Below, one piece after another: positions 43,527-56,282 of a stretch of 64,000 bases of DNA; the first letter of the stretch is position 1, and the number at the start of each line of letters is the position of its first letter. The position numbers were made by a program, and so were the translations under genes. This stretch comes from Macrosoma leucophasiata (taxonomy: Eukaryota; Arthropoda; Insecta; Lepidoptera; Hedylidae). The DNA lies in contig JAWQUS010000008.1 in assembly GCA_036365455.1 (NCBI GenBank), positions 21,249,501 through 21,313,500 on the forward strand. The letters are read 5' to 3'. The notes under the pieces were generated by a model. The model was not told where the DNA came from, ran no database searches, and was given only the letters and a program-made list of their open reading frames with translations.

Positions 43527-44426
43527 TATTTTTACACTTGATCCAGAAAATTGATAATTTCATGAAATTCGTCTTTAAGATAAAACAGATAACGTGGCCG
43601 TGCGTACGTCACCAACTGGCGGCATGATATCACCCAATTCTTAATCACACAAATTAATGCTTACACTATTTTATACAAAGTGGAAACCCAAACTCTTGCA
43701 GCATGTCACTGATTACAGCGAGCTTTCTTGTCGACCGAAGTCACTGAAAAGGAATGACATACTTTCTTTTGACGCGTGCACGTCTATTTTTTCAAGTTTT
43801 CGCCTTTTAGATAACACACGCAGATACGGTATTCTTAGGCCTTACTATGATTGAAGGTAAATGACGGATACAAACATACATTAGGATATTGGTTAGGCAC
43901 CGGTTCGAATGCCGACTTTGAAGCGATACTTTACGTATCGTACGTATAGTAGGAGAGATACTGAACCCTCCGAGTATCGTTGCCCTGTAAGGCTAGAAAT
44001 TTTTGTAGGGATGAATCATAACATGCTAAGTACAAAAACCATCGCCTGGCAAGGATCAACCCGTCACGTCATCTGGATTTCTGATGAGAAAAGTTAATTC
44101 CATATTTTAGATCTGGCTCGATTGCGACCATTTATGTTGCGTCTTAAAGTTAAATTTTTGTGTATTCGGATATTTAATGGAAATCACGATTTTCTGACTG
44201 CAAATGAGCGACTCATTCGTATATCAATAGCAGGCTAATTGATGTAAAATTTACATTACATGATACGCTCGATACATTATTTATTGAATTTGTTCTAACA
44301 ATTTCATCGTCACCGTCAATGGACCACTATATCCATTATCAAATATACGATGAACAGACCTGACAGATATTATTTTTTCAAGCCTTTTTTCTTTTAATTT
44401 TCATGTTTGTATTCTTATTTTATTAT
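43527..44426. other. Spacer, nothing recognised
   Basis: Short frames only, with no supporting feature. Confidence 0.35.
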
Positions 44427-44582
44427 AACTTTCGCACTCTACCAATTTGACGTCTGTCCATCATTTTTACCAAGTGTGTGACCAATACCAGAGTATCAGT
44501 GCTTACGTAGGCAGTGTGCAGCAGAGATAACGCTCCACGAAGTCGAAACTAGCCGATTGTCCTTTTCATAGGCTCGATGTGC
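44427..44582 (+). repeat. Interspersed repeat (copy A)
   Basis: Shared with 49,380-49,527: both carry 'gcttacgtaggcagtgtgca', 'gcagagataacgct' and 'cgaagtcgaaactagccga'. A reversed copy lies at 4,336-4,486. Class unknown. Confidence 0.6.
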
Positions 44583-44789
44583 AATATTTCATGATGAGCA
44601 CTGTAAATAAATATCTGTCAAATCAATTTAAGAACGGAACCGGCTTTTTTATTTCCGATGTCTTCTCTAAATATTAACCTCATTGATTCCCCCTCCATTT
44701 TTCCTAAAAACTTTTAACCTTTTCTTAAAAAGTTTTGAAAAAAATATATAGAAAATAGTTATTAGAGGAGAACACATTCGCATCGTAGT

Positions 44790-44945
44790 GGTTTATCGTA
44801 GGAAGTTGCTGCCCGTCCCGTATTGTTGTATTTACTATCACGCTACTAGAATGGTTTGACCACCACTGTTTGGTTGATTGCAATAGCGGAAGAATTCCCC
44901 ACTAATTAGCGGTGGGTTCGTCACATTCCGACGCCAAGTCTCACC
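44790..44945 (+). repeat. Second half of the 4,252-type LINE-like repeat
   Basis: 'ttgctgcccgtcccgtattg' to 'ggttcgtcacattccgacg'. Follows copy A by about 200 bp, echoing the nesting at 4.3 kb. Confidence 0.45.
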
Positions 44946-45773
44946 ATTAATTAAATTAAATATTATCAAGTGAACATTATTTGTTTAGTTGCCATGCAAC
45001 CTAAGGGCTAATTTTAATATTCTCCGTGTATGACTTGCGCGAGAAGCGCTTCACTTCTAACGTAGGTGGCCACGTGAAAACCAGATGGGCCCATTTTCAA
45101 GGACTCGGTCTTATAAATAATATTTCTGTTCCCACGGAACGATCGTTCACTTTCAATTTTTATTGTGAAACCAATTAAATGGTACCGATGTTTGAAAGAC
45201 TCCTCGCGGGCATTAGAGATTCCTGCCCACACACAGGAAACCTTATAGTTTTCCCATGTATCAGAGACTCTTCGGATCAGAAAGCTATAATTAGGCACGA
45301 ATACAGGGTAGTAATTCAAACAAAGTCGTAATACACGACGACTTGAAATATTATTTTTTTCTACACTCCAAATACTTAAACAACATAGTCGGTCTGAATA
45401 CCTATTGTTTTAATTTGTTTTTTTTTATATAATATCTTATCATAACAATGAACATTTATCATGTTAAATATTGCCATTAAATACAAATAAATAAGCTTAA
45501 AATAGAAATGCTGCTGTTTTATATAGACAGACTACCACTGCCATGTCATCGTCACACGATAATATTCAACATGGAAAATGCATTTTACAACCCCGTGTGC
45601 GAACATGGCTATAAATAAATAACATTAATATATAAATAACATTACCAAACTTCATTCATTTCGTGGCCGAAATCTACATTATTTCACAGTAACACGCCAG
45701 CAACTAATGATATTCCAAAATTAATATCGTTTAGCCATGGTTTTCATATATGTCTGTATCGAGTATATTTCTT

Positions 45774-46049
45774 TTTTTTTAATGTAATAATGATGTGACA
45801 AACAAGCTTGCAGTTCACATTAATGTTAAGTGATGACTGCAGCCTATAGACACTCACACTTAGACAAAGGTCAAAACGCAGATGCGTTACCACTCCAGAG
45901 GCCTATGGTGTTATGCCTCTGTGCCGGAAATTACAGGGCCGTACATTAATTACCACCTGACCGGAAGACGATAGTGCTGAACACTACCATTTAGCGGCAA
46001 GTATATTAGGTAATGCGGACGGAGCTCGCGGGCGAGCTCTACCACCAGT
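45774..46049 (-). mobile_element. CR1/Zenon-like tail, reverse, with internal deletion
   Basis: Poly-T at 45,771-45,780, then the family in reverse to 'gctctaccaccagt'. The join 'atgcggacggagctcgcggg' shows that about 25 bases are missing. A decayed second piece follows at 46,110-46,225. Confidence 0.6.
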
Positions 46050-46254
46050 AAAAACGTATTTTAACGTAGAGCGGCATGACATGGCCAATTATTTGTTAAA
46101 GATTTTTTAAAATATACTTAATAAAGGCGGCAAACAAGCATGCAGTTCACTTTGATATTAAATGATGATTGCAGCTTAACACAAAACAGGGTCAAAATGC
46201 AGTTGCGTTTCCACCCTTGAGACCTATTACAGGGCAGTAAGGTTCATTATCATA

Positions 46255-46525
46255 ATTTCAATGATAACACGTTCACTGCTGGACCAAAAAACTCCCCATA
46301 ATATTTATACGGGGAGATAAACTTTGAAGGGGATATGCTTTAATGACTTGGTATGCGAAGGTACCTATTCGCTAGCGATCGTAGTGGTAGTTTTATCATA
46401 TGACGCTTTGCACCTACACCTATTGGAATGGTTTCACCGACATTGTTCGCTTGATTGACTTTGGAAGAATTCTCTTCCACTAAGAGAATTCTTTCGCTAG
46501 TGGACGGTGAAGACCCTACGTCCCG
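46255..46525 (+). mobile_element. LINE-like repeat (4,252 family)
   Basis: 'acacgttcactgctggacc' to 'agaccctacgtcccgacgct'. A longer uninterrupted relative of 4,252. Confidence 0.45.
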
Positions 46526-46623
46526 ACGCTGTATGTATGTAAATTATTATAGGTATATAAAAAATTAATATCTCTTCATCTTGTTGATCTGTATATAAAC
46601 GACCAATTTTATGTTTATAAAAG

Positions 46624-46870
46624 ACTAGCTGACCCGGCAAACTTCGTATTGCCTCGGAATGAAAATATGACATGTGTCAAAGGTTTGATAGATACGGACT
46701 ATTTGTATGGGAAAATTAAATAGTGATTTTTACTATTTCCCTTCAATTTCTTCATATTTTCTTACCTTTTAAACATTCCCTGGACTTCCAAAAATCATTC
46801 AAAATCAATATTAGCCAAATCGGTCCAGCCATTCACGCGTGATGCCGTTGACCAAGGAAAACGGGTTGCA
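46624..46870 (+). mobile_element. Repeat starting 'ctagctgacccggcaaactt'
   Basis: Common lepidopteran repeat start, followed by 'aaatcggtccagccattcac'. Family not assigned. Noncoding. Confidence 0.45.
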
Positions 46871-47361
46871 TTTTTATTGGAAACTATTGATTCCATGCCA
46901 TGTATCCTATTGTTCGCTTGTCAAACACTTCTGTGTGCCTACAATGTTTAACAAGCGTGGAAATCTATACAATTTTTGACGTACATCTTGTCGAAGTTTG
47001 GTTGATTGTAATGTTTACTTATATTTAGTTTATTCGTATCTAAATATTTACTAAAATTTGTTTCAGTAATGATAAAATGACAATTTTCTTTTGTGTGTAA
47101 ACATTGCGAAACATTTAGAATGCTCTCTATGATAATAATAGTAGATAGAACAAGATCCACGCGCGTCGCAAATATTGTGCTGAAACTCTACCAAAAGTGC
47201 TTGTTTTAAAATTTATGCAAAACGACTTCAGTTAAATATTAAATATACTTGTTAATTCCAGTCACAACACTTCCAATATTCCGATGGAATACCTATTTGT
47301 TTTTGTGAATCGTCAACATTATCTGTAGTACCATTCAACCATAAGCTGGTTTAATTGAGTA

Positions 47362-47592
47362 ATGGTACGATTCCGAGCTCCGCTTCGCAACAGTGCTGCC
47401 GCTGCAGTGCTGCCGCAGCTCCATATTTCTCAATTTTCTATTGCTTTGTTGCCACGACGCGACATTGTCGCTTGGCTCTGAATGTCATCTCATAGAAACT
47501 TATAGAGAATTTAATGAAGACCTGAAGCAGCAATGCAGCACTGCAGCGGCAGCACTGCTGCGTGCAGAGGAGTTCAGAATCGTACCTTTAAT
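47362..47592. mobile_element. MITE with about 65-bp inverted ends
   Basis: 'ggtacgattccgagctccgc' to 'tgccgcagctcc' on the left and its complement 'ctgcagcggcagcactgctg' to 'gaatcgtacc' on the right. Central 100 bp noncoding. The GC-rich ends contrast with the AT-rich surroundings. Confidence 0.75.
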
Positions 47593-48519
47593 TATATTTC
47601 ATATTAAGTCTATTCAATGCTGTCTCATTACGCGTTCTCTTAATTTATTTCACTGATATTGGTGCACACATATACAAGGGTTTATTGTATATCAATGGGT
47701 GCACAATACTTTTTTCTGTTTCTCTAAAGGACTTGTTGAGGAGTTCTAAATTTGTTGTAGTCGTACGTATTCATGGATGGTATACATCTATACATCCACG
47801 ATTTACCAGATTGCCAGTTACATTTTTGAATTTCACTAAAAACATGTTACCGCTGTTGCCAAGCCCCATCGGAATTAAGAAGCTTCCAAATTCTGCAATA
47901 AAGCATTCAAATATCTAGTAATATTGTAAAATTATCGAAATTAATTCAGAGAATATGTAAAATACACACAATTCAGCATTTTTTTATTAGTCGATAAGCT
48001 AAAGAACAAATCAAATTGATATAAATAATAATATATATATGACCTACTTAAGTGATGTCAAACAAATTTAAATCATTAAATTAAATTATAAATAAAATTT
48101 TAAAAAGAGTAAAGTAATTATTGACTCTTCATTATTGCTAGGCTTTTATCTCTTTTCGTAATTTAATTTTTCTTCCAAGTGTATAATATATTTCCAATTC
48201 ATTCGTCACTTAATAACAGTGTACCCACGCGAGGATTTTCTGATTGATTTTTCACTGGTATAAATAGAAGGTAACTGCCGAAAATAAGACTGAATTGATT
48301 TAAACTCAATTCATCGCTAATAGAGATCAATCGTTTTAGCCTGTCCTGTTAGATAATGCACAAACATTGTAAATTAGATTAATTTCCATCTGATCGTAGG
48401 CAAACATGCTGCATAAATAGATACTAGACATTTAATGGCTGATAAGTGCTTAGCAAGCTTTTCTTTTGAACAAGACTGGAAGACCAAGACTGACCCACTA
48501 AGACCCACTAAGACTGTAA
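47593..48519. other. Spacer, nothing recognised
   Basis: AT-rich; no gene or repeat recognised. Confidence 0.35.
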
Positions 48520-48672
48520 TTGCCGGGATAGAGGCATAATACCTTAGGCCTCAGGAGCGGTAACACATCTGCATTTTGACCTTGGTCTTTGTGTAAGTGT
48601 CTACAGGCTGCAGTGATCACTTAACATCAATGTGAACTGCATGCTTGTTTGCCGCCTTAGTAACATAAAAAC
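48520..48672 (+). mobile_element. CR1/Zenon-like tail, 3' half
   Basis: 'aattgccgggatagaggca' to 'taacataaaaaca'. Confidence 0.6.
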
Positions 48673-49379
48673 ATAGTGAGCTTATTGTATCGGTCAGCTT
48701 ATTGTAAAATCATACTTACCAATGTACTTAGTTACTTCTCTCTAACTACAATGACTTGATACTTTATCGTATCACCGCTTAGCAGTTGATTATTTTAGAA
48801 TAGATTACAGAATAGCGATAACTACCAATATTCCGTCTTTGTTATTTATTACAACCACTTAAGAAAAGTGTAACCGATTTAAATTACATTGTTATAAGCT
48901 TTAAGTATAATCTCGCTAATAATGTCAAGACTTGTTCCATTTTCTTTTATTATTTAAAATAGGTTTTAATCGTATGATAATTTAGTTAGCCGAGCGCACT
49001 GCTGTACTGAGTTTTAGTTTATTGGGTTGTTGGCGTAATTAAAAGACTAAATTATGATACTGAATAAACTTATATTATAATGAACTTTTATATTTGGAAG
49101 CAATGTGTCTAGCTCCTATCACACGTACGGGACGAATGGATAATGAACAAAGACTGTGTCGATAGCGAGGTACAGGCGTGTACAAAACATAGTCACATAA
49201 CAACTTCTAGACATTAATTTTTGTAACTAATTTATGAATAAATTCGACACTGAGAGCCCAAACATGTATTTTTTAACATTGACATATATAGTATCCAACG
49301 ATAAATAATGCACATCGACCTCGGGAAGGAGATTTCGGCTTATTTCGAGTCTGTAGAGCGTTTCTCTTCTGAGATCTTT

Positions 49380-49527
49380 TTCGCACCTTACCAATATGAC
49401 GTTTGTCCACCATTTTGATCAAGTTTTGACCAATACCGGACTATCAGTGCTTACGTAGGCAGTGTGCAGCAGAGATAACGCTCTACGAAGTCGAAACTAG
49501 CCGATTGTCACTTTCATATGCTCGAGT
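49380..49527 (+). repeat. Interspersed repeat (copy B)
   Basis: See 44,427-44,582; the two agree closely over about 145 bp. Confidence 0.6.
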
Positions 49528-49783
49528 GCAATATCTATTGATGATATATCAAAACATATTCACGTCTCAACACCGATGAGTTGTCATGTTTTGCCTCTAA
49601 TTAGAAATTACACTGTCGTACCTCAATTCGGAATAAACAGAAAAAAAAATCATCTAGGTAGTTAGGGTCACACGTTTTTGAGTTCGGCCTGTATAATTCA
49701 GGATTCAATTATTATAGTACCTATTTAGGTACTTATTTCATAGCTGTTTTTATTGGTAAGGAGTTGAAATAAAAAACTAAGGA

Positions 49784-50408
49784 AAAGAAAAACGTAACTT
49801 CACGCCAGTAATCCCCGAAGGGGTAGGCAGAGGTAAATGCATGCATTCAAGCATACATGCAAACACCCACGATTCGCCGGCAACGTTTTGGCCCATGTGA
49901 CAATAGCGAACCTGTTGATATTTCCGGGCACATTAACAAATTTCGAGGTACTGGGAAATTTTCAAAAAATGGAATAATCCCAATAGAACCATAGATAAAG
50001 GACTTTATACACCGTGTCACTAAGCTACCGGGGCAGTTTACACATAGGTATAGTACCTACGTATATTAATATCGATTTATTTAACGTAAACTGCCTCGGC
50101 AGCCTAGTGGTAGCAGGCCACTACTAATACGCTGAGGTCTTGGATTCGATTTCCGGGTAGGGGGTTATCGGAGATAATGGTGTTAAGTCCTTTATCTCTG
50201 GTTCTATTGAAAATTTAACATTTTCTGGAAATTTCCCAGTACCTCGAAGTTTGGTAATGTGCCCGGAGATGTCAACAGGCTCGCTTCCTGTTACATGGGC
50301 CGAAAACGTAACCGGCGAATCGTGGGTGTTTGCATGTATGCTTGAATGCATGCATTTACCTCTGCCTACCCCTTCGGGGATTACAGGCGTGAAGTTACGT
50401 TCTTTTTA
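49784..50408. mobile_element. Foldback element with a tRNA-like unit in its centre
   Basis: Arms of about 220 bp (49,791-50,011 and 50,182-50,405) begin 'aacgtaacttcacgcc' and its complement. They include 'ccccgaaggggtaggcag' and 'aatgcatgcattcaagcata'. The centre carries a tRNA-like block at 50,093-50,165: 'agcctagtggtagcaggcc' (A box) and 'ggattcgatttcc' (B box). Single arms of the family are scattered elsewhere. Confidence 0.75.
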
Positions 50409-50969
50409 ACGTCTGTCGTGATTTGAAGCCTTTGAAAAACTTTACCACGGAATACAAGTGTCGAATTTAGAAATGGTGATAGATTTAGAGAGTGTAAGTG
50501 TAGGTGTAAGTGTAGGTGTTCTTTGTAAATTACATTTTTATTACTTGTGCAAAATACCTACATGTTCAATGGTCGCAAGTTATAAAAAAAATCACAGAAA
50601 ATGATTAATTTTTACCAACAAACACATATAAAAAGTCTTTTTTATTTTGAAGGATAAGAAAGCTTTTCTCAAAAACTGAGTTAACAATGCCGATTTTACG
50701 GTGATCCGAACAATATCATCCTATCAAATTGTAGAGTCGTGCAAGCTCTACCATATCAATGAGAACCTGCGCCATTGTCAAAGTGCCTTCATTTCAGTGC
50801 AATCATTTCCATCCTGTGAATATCTATATTTGGATATCATGGATATTTGATCATACGATTTCAGCGAGATACAAGAAACGCTCAAAAGTTTTGCCATTAA
50901 ACGGCCTACCTACGCAGATTCCCCATTGAGTTATTTAAGTACCATGCACTTATAGACGTCGGTACACCA
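50409..50969. other. Spacer, nothing recognised
   Basis: Contains a short (tgtaagtg)-like repeat at about 50,495-50,520. No gene seen. Confidence 0.35.
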
Positions 50970-51039
50970 TTTTGGAAGTGATGTATCATTGTAAGGCTCT
51001 GGATGGATACTATAGAAGACTTGGGGTATCATACCGTGG

Positions 51040-51240
51040 GCCTCGACAACAGACAACAGCAACCTACAGTCGGTCGTCACTCGTCAGTCGTTTACAGAAC
51101 GAGCGGTCGGCCGCACGCTCCCCCTATCGCGCTACGCCCGCCACCCGTAAGTTTTGTGACAGTTTTCCGCAGTGAAGACGACACTCCACACCGCGAACGG
51201 ACTAGACACATCTCCGCGAAACCCACCGAACTTCCCTAGG
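51040..51240 (+). promoter_or_regulatory. GC-rich promoter-like island with possible noncoding first exon
   Basis: A CpG-rich block in AT-rich DNA. 'tcagtcg' at 51,084-51,090 fits the arthropod initiator (TCAGT). 60 bases later 'ccacccgtaagttttg' gives a strong GT donor at 51,147, so 51,086-51,146 could be a short 5' UTR exon of a plus-strand transcript whose next exon lies to the right. No TATA box or clear DPE was seen. Overlapping frames (51,003-51,239 and 50,972-51,175) show no domain. Confidence 0.35.
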
Positions 51241-52384
51241 ATTACACTCAGATCAGTTTAAAAACTTAAATTGCCAATACCTGATTTGTGGCTAACTCGA
51301 AACTTTTATACCATTTGTAATCGTTTCAAACCATCTAATTTTCTTTGGTAAAATTTATTGCATTCCCGTACAGATATATAAATGGTAGAGTTCAATTCCA
51401 ACTGTTGATGCATTTTTGTTGTTGTTAAATTGTATGACTAATTTAATCCCAGTTTGCGCTGTTTTGAAGGCTTTGCTATATATAATCTAGTTGTCAATGT
51501 AAACATTAGCTAGATTTGATTGTCGCGCAAAAAATACGCTTTCGGATATGTTAACTTGATACAGCTCGGATATAATATTTTGATTGGACCATTTACCATA
51601 CGTACGTACGTACTATTGGTGTTGTCATTTTTTTTTTCATTTATAAACTTTGCACACGATTTAATACTAGGTTTACTTGCAAAATATCACGAACTGTTTT
51701 GGTAGATATTTCGAATGATACATCGAAATAAAATAGATTGACATTAAAACTTAATTCAGCGTCAAAAAAATACCTTTAAAATTAATATGCGTCTATATGT
51801 TTTATATGATAAAATATATGATTTAATATTTTGTCAGGATAACAAGCTATATATGCTTTTGATATAAAAATATACCTTTTCAAAAATTAATCTTATCACT
51901 TAATGCGGTAAGCAGAGAATGAAGATTTCATGCTCTTTTTAAAAATACCGTGCGTGTTTTTACACATTTTTTTAAGTTCTTTAATATCTACGGCATGCTG
52001 TGAACAGTTTTATTATACACATTGTAATCCAGTTATTTATAAGTTTTATTGGTTTATGTTAAGTAATTATTTAAAGATAAATAAAGTGGCTTGCGTACGA
52101 AGCCCGTAGCAGCGTAGCGGTAGGGGCATGCTACTAAAAGAACACTGAGACAGTTAAGTGGTTTTGAAATTTACTTACTGATTTATTGACCCTCAGTATT
52201 AATAACTAAAACGTAGAAAAATTTATTGCGGAGTGCGTAAAGTCAATAAACAGTTCAAAACATAATTTGAACTAATTAAAAGTTTCCTTGAATAATTAAA
52301 AGAACTGAAGTAAAGTGGATAGTAAAATGTTGAATATAGTGCCTGAGTGAGTAGAACTCGAGTTCTCTTTGCTTTTGTATGACA
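51241..52384. other. Spacer, with a tRNA-like SINE remnant
   Basis: At 52,083-52,160 'cccgtagcagcgtagcggta' looks like a SINE A-box half. Otherwise AT-rich and unassigned. Confidence 0.35.
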
Positions 52385-52675
52385 GAAAAAATCGGCCAAG
52401 TGCGAGTCGGAATCGCGCACCAATAGTACCGTACAATAGTCTATAATAACGGCAAAAAATCCACCTACCTATGAGCTATGTTGTTAGAGAGTGTAAATGT
52501 TGCGAAAAACAAAAATATGATAAAAAGATTTGAGAATCGTTTGGACTTCCGCACGAACTCCTGTTTCATCCACATAAGTAACTAGATCAAAATTTCAAAA
52601 ACGCTTATGTATAAACAAGTGCATAATTAAGATCGTGACAGCGTCACAGTCAGGCCGACCGACGGACAGACAGAA
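52385..52675 (+). mobile_element. Repeat starting 'aatcggccaagtgcgagtcg'
   Basis: The start and the end 'gaccgacggacagacagaaa' are typical of a repeat common in Lepidoptera. Noncoding. Confidence 0.5.
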
Positions 52676-53100
52676 ATCATTTCGCAATTATTATATTAAA
52701 AGTTTATGGATTAATGAAGTGGCACAAGCATAATCGTAAGAATACTTGAACTACTTACCTAATTGTTAATAATATCTACCTACTTAGTGCACTTACTAAT
52801 ATTATAATTAAAGTACATAGGTATTAATACGCGAAGTAAAAACTTTGTGCCCGTTTTTACGAAAATGACGACTACGAAGCAGTATACAATTAGGAACAGA
52901 TAATGTTTATAAAGGGAAGAAGTGCAAATTGATTATATTTTTTTTAAATAACGCATAAAAAATACACTGTTACAATAAAAAACCATTAAACATAACACAC
53001 AATAAATTAGGTGTATAATGTTAAGGTCAAAATGTTAAAACAATAATTTTTGCTGGTGTTAGGCTGGTATGGAACATTTTACCTACCTACTTACTCATTA

Positions 53101-53310
53101 ACTAAACGTAAACGTAAACGTATCTTCACGCCTGTAATCCCCGAAGGGGTAGGCAGAGGTAAATGCATGCATTCAAGCATACATGCACACACCCACGATT
53201 CGCCGGTTACGTTTTTGGCTCAAGTAACAGGTGGCGAACCTGTTGCCATCTCCGGGCACTCCGGGGTACTGGGAAACTTCCCAATAGAAGCAGAGATAAA
53301 GGATTTTTAA
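53101..53310 (+). mobile_element. Single arm of the foldback MITE
   Basis: 'cttcacgcctgtaatccccg' through 'cagagataaaggatttttaa'. Matches one arm of 49,784-50,408 over its whole length. Confidence 0.65.
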
Positions 53311-53539
53311 ACCGTCTATACGTTATATTAACTAATATATATTTTAAACGTTAAGAGATTGACAACGACTCGAAACGGCTCAAATGACGTCGCGTGGTAA
53401 AATTCCTGTGAATTGTATGGTGAGATAAAAAAAAATTAAGTATTGTATTCAATATCCCATTCTCGTAACGTTTTAAGTCAAAATTTTATTGTCATTGTAT
53501 TGCGATTGAATCGCTTCACTGTCTTGCTCTAACATAGCA

Positions 53540-54893
53540 GCAGTGTAGTGCAGTGTAGTGCTTGCTCGAGTACAGACGCGTCACACTGCACGAAATATCG
53601 TAATATATTTCGCGAGCTGCGCGGCTCTGGCCGCGCACGTTACGGCCGCTATGGGTTCCGAGAAACTTATAGCTAACGAATTGCTGGCGTTCATACAGAA
53701 TGCCATCGACACGATGGATGAAGTTAGCATTGTACAGATCTGCAAGTCTAACTTCAGAATGGAAGAAATCTGCTCGGCAAAGGTACTGCTCTACCAGACG
53801 CTGGGTAAGATAGACGAGATGCCATCCCGCAGAAGGGACGACAAAGGGAACGAAGTCTCCAAGATGTCATTTCGTGCCCGCATTTGTGGCGAAGCAGCTG
53901 CACAAGCTGCCTCCTGTCACATTTGACCATGTTGACGTATCCAGGCTGCTGAAAGAGATCAACACCCTCAAGACCGGCCTGGAAGAAGTTCGATTTCGAT
54001 TGCAGACTTCGGAAAACACGATCAGTGATTTACGTGCTGAATTAGTTTCATTACGTGGTGCTAGTTCGGTACGTAGGTCAGCCGAAGCCTGCAATGTGAA
54101 CATGAGACGCGGCGCGCAAAATACGTCGGTCAGCAGTTTTTAGTCGGCCGGTTGCAACAGCAAGAATACGTCACCGACCGTCGTCATGCCGCCCGTTGAC
54201 CCGCGCCCCGCTGCCTCCACCCCCGCCGTCGTCGCTACCTCCGCCGCTCCTCTCCCTCCACCGTCACGCGCCTACACATCGACTCCTCAGCGTGCCTACG
54301 CTGCTGCCGCTGCTGCCGTTGCCCCTACAACTAAACGGACTGTTACCCTGGGGAACAAACCTAAGACCAATGAGAGACCTCGTGCACCCGTAGTCACGGG
54401 TCCTCGTAAGGACCAATGCGACGAGGATGGTTTCACGGTGGTAAAGAGGAAGAAAAAGAAGCCCGCCACCCGCAATCGCCGCGGTACGGCGCCGACCGGA
54501 AAATATCACTTGTTGCGTCCAGCTGTGCCGTCGACGCAACTGTATGTGTCCAGACTACACTGGTCTACGAAGGTGGAAGATGTCGTCGAATACATCCGGA
54601 TAAAGACGAATTTCACCCTGAGAGTCGAGTGGTTGGAGTCTCGCCATAAAGTTAATTTCAATTCTTTTTTGGTGCGGTGGAGTTCTGGCCGCAGGGGGTA
54701 TTATTTCGGAAATTCCGGGGACAACTTCCTGCTGATAAACCGCGTATCACGTGGCCGTCTTCACGTGACAATTAGTGTTAGAGTTAGTTTAAATAAATAT
54801 GTATGTTAGGTTTTAAGGTATATATTTGTATGGGCCTTTTGTTTTACTTTAAGTGTACAATTATTGCCTGAAATAAATAAATAAATAAATAGG
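53540..54893 (+). pseudogene. ORF1-like retrotransposon gene, copy 2, with 5' end but two deletions
   Basis: The start ATG is at 53,651 after a GC-rich leader: MGSEKLIANELLAFIQNAID, then VQICKSNFRMEEICSAKVLL. A 38-bp deletion near 53,868 removes the LFKETDPDD segment and shifts the frame. The coiled-coil part follows at 53,874-54,143. A Pro/Ala-rich segment (54,186-54,330) lost from copy 1 is present here. The C-terminal part (STQLYVSRLHW...) then loses about 38 bp near 54,675, again shifting the frame. Each copy keeps what the other lost. It ends in the same (aaat)n tail at about 54,893. Confidence 0.7.
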
Positions 54894-55371
54894 CCGCATT
54901 GGCAGCGAAAATGGCATTGGTTAAATAAGACGATATATATAGGTAAGACTATTTTCTGTCTAAAATATTTTTTAAACATCAATATCTTTTTTAACATAGG
55001 CATAAAATTAGAAAAGGTAACACGTAAGACCAATATAAATAAAGCAACTTACGCTAAAGAAATTATAAAATTCGATACTTCAGATTATACGTTACAAACT
55101 TATCTTTATACTATCGGACTAGTCTTATTTTTAATTAAAAGAACTTTAATTGTCTTAATCAGTTCTCTGAAAGGAAACCATTATACCCATGGAGTGTATA
55201 AACAAATATCCATTGTTATTCTTTATACATCGAACATCCGACGTTCTCTATCCAGGACTTTGATTCCCGGTTATGAAATACAAGATGCGCAGACGCCTCT
55301 TGAGCCCTAACGGTATTCAATAGGTTCGGGTTAACAACCCTATTCGAACATTCACTAACAACAGTGAGAAT

Positions 55372-55617
55372 CAGTGTTGCCAATCGGCAGACAATTCCCC
55401 GATTTGCGGGGATTGGGAGGTCGGTGCGGGAGTCATTCGGGGGTAGGATGAAATCGGGGAATTCTGGAGAATTAAATGATTTACATGTTTAGGTGATATT
55501 TTGAAATATATTTTATTTACTCCGAGTTTTAGTCTCTTTCTAACCTCGGTGTCGGGAATTTTTCGGGGAAATAACGTATAAGAAGCGGGGAATCAACATT
55601 TTGCATTGGCATCACTG
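55372..55617. mobile_element. hAT-type MITE, copy 2
   Basis: The same insertion as at 28,921, at the homologous position and of the same length. The left target copy now reads 'gtgagaat'. Present in both copies, so it predates their split. Confidence 0.85.
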
Positions 55618-56282
55618 GTGAGAACCATAACATTGTCTTATATACTTGGCCGCATACTACCTCGTACGTTTACAGCGAGTAAATTACATTATAATGACTA
55701 CCTTGTTCATTGCACATTAGAAATGTAAATTGTTTAACAGCCTATAGCATTTTATTAATCATTTGTGAAAACAACTGCAATGAGAACAACATCTTTAACG
55801 ATTTCGCAGCAAATATTATCTTCACACTTGATTGATGGATATATAACAATAAAAACATTTGTCCTTTGCTACATTTAGTATCTACATAGTCTGCTTATGT
55901 GGCTCCTTAGACTAAAATCTTGGAAACAGTTGAATTATTTTCTATCAGTGTCCTTATGTTTTTCTTTAATGCTGTCACTATCACTCGCAATAATATTATT
56001 AGCAGCAAGTAAAGAAATAATACTTCGTCACCTATTTGATCTTCTTGCTACAAAAACAAGTTAACATTAAAGTTTCGATTTGTCCAAAATAAACATGATT
56101 ATCCGAGCCATAGTGAATTTGGAAATTACAATTGCGTCTTTTATCGTTGTCCAAACACCATGTAAACGATCATTTCAGGAATGAAAACAACTCGATGTAA
56201 AACATTGTTCATGTAATCTTCGATTTCGATTATCTGTAAAGACTAATCTGACCCGTATACCTACCTTAAAGGATTTTTTTAG

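Noticed and set aside
46948..47160. Signal-peptide-like frame on the minus strand (MDLVLSTIIIIESILNVSQC) as the missing first exon of the perlecan-like gene
   Set aside because: The hydrophobic run comes from AT-rich sequence. No well-placed donor in the needed phase was seen, and nothing links it to the 17.1-kb exon over 30 kb away.
49787..50405. CRISPR-like or repeat-spacer structure suggested by recurring 'ccccgaaggggtagg' motifs
   Set aside because: Copies are dispersed arms of a foldback element with irregular spacing, in animal DNA.
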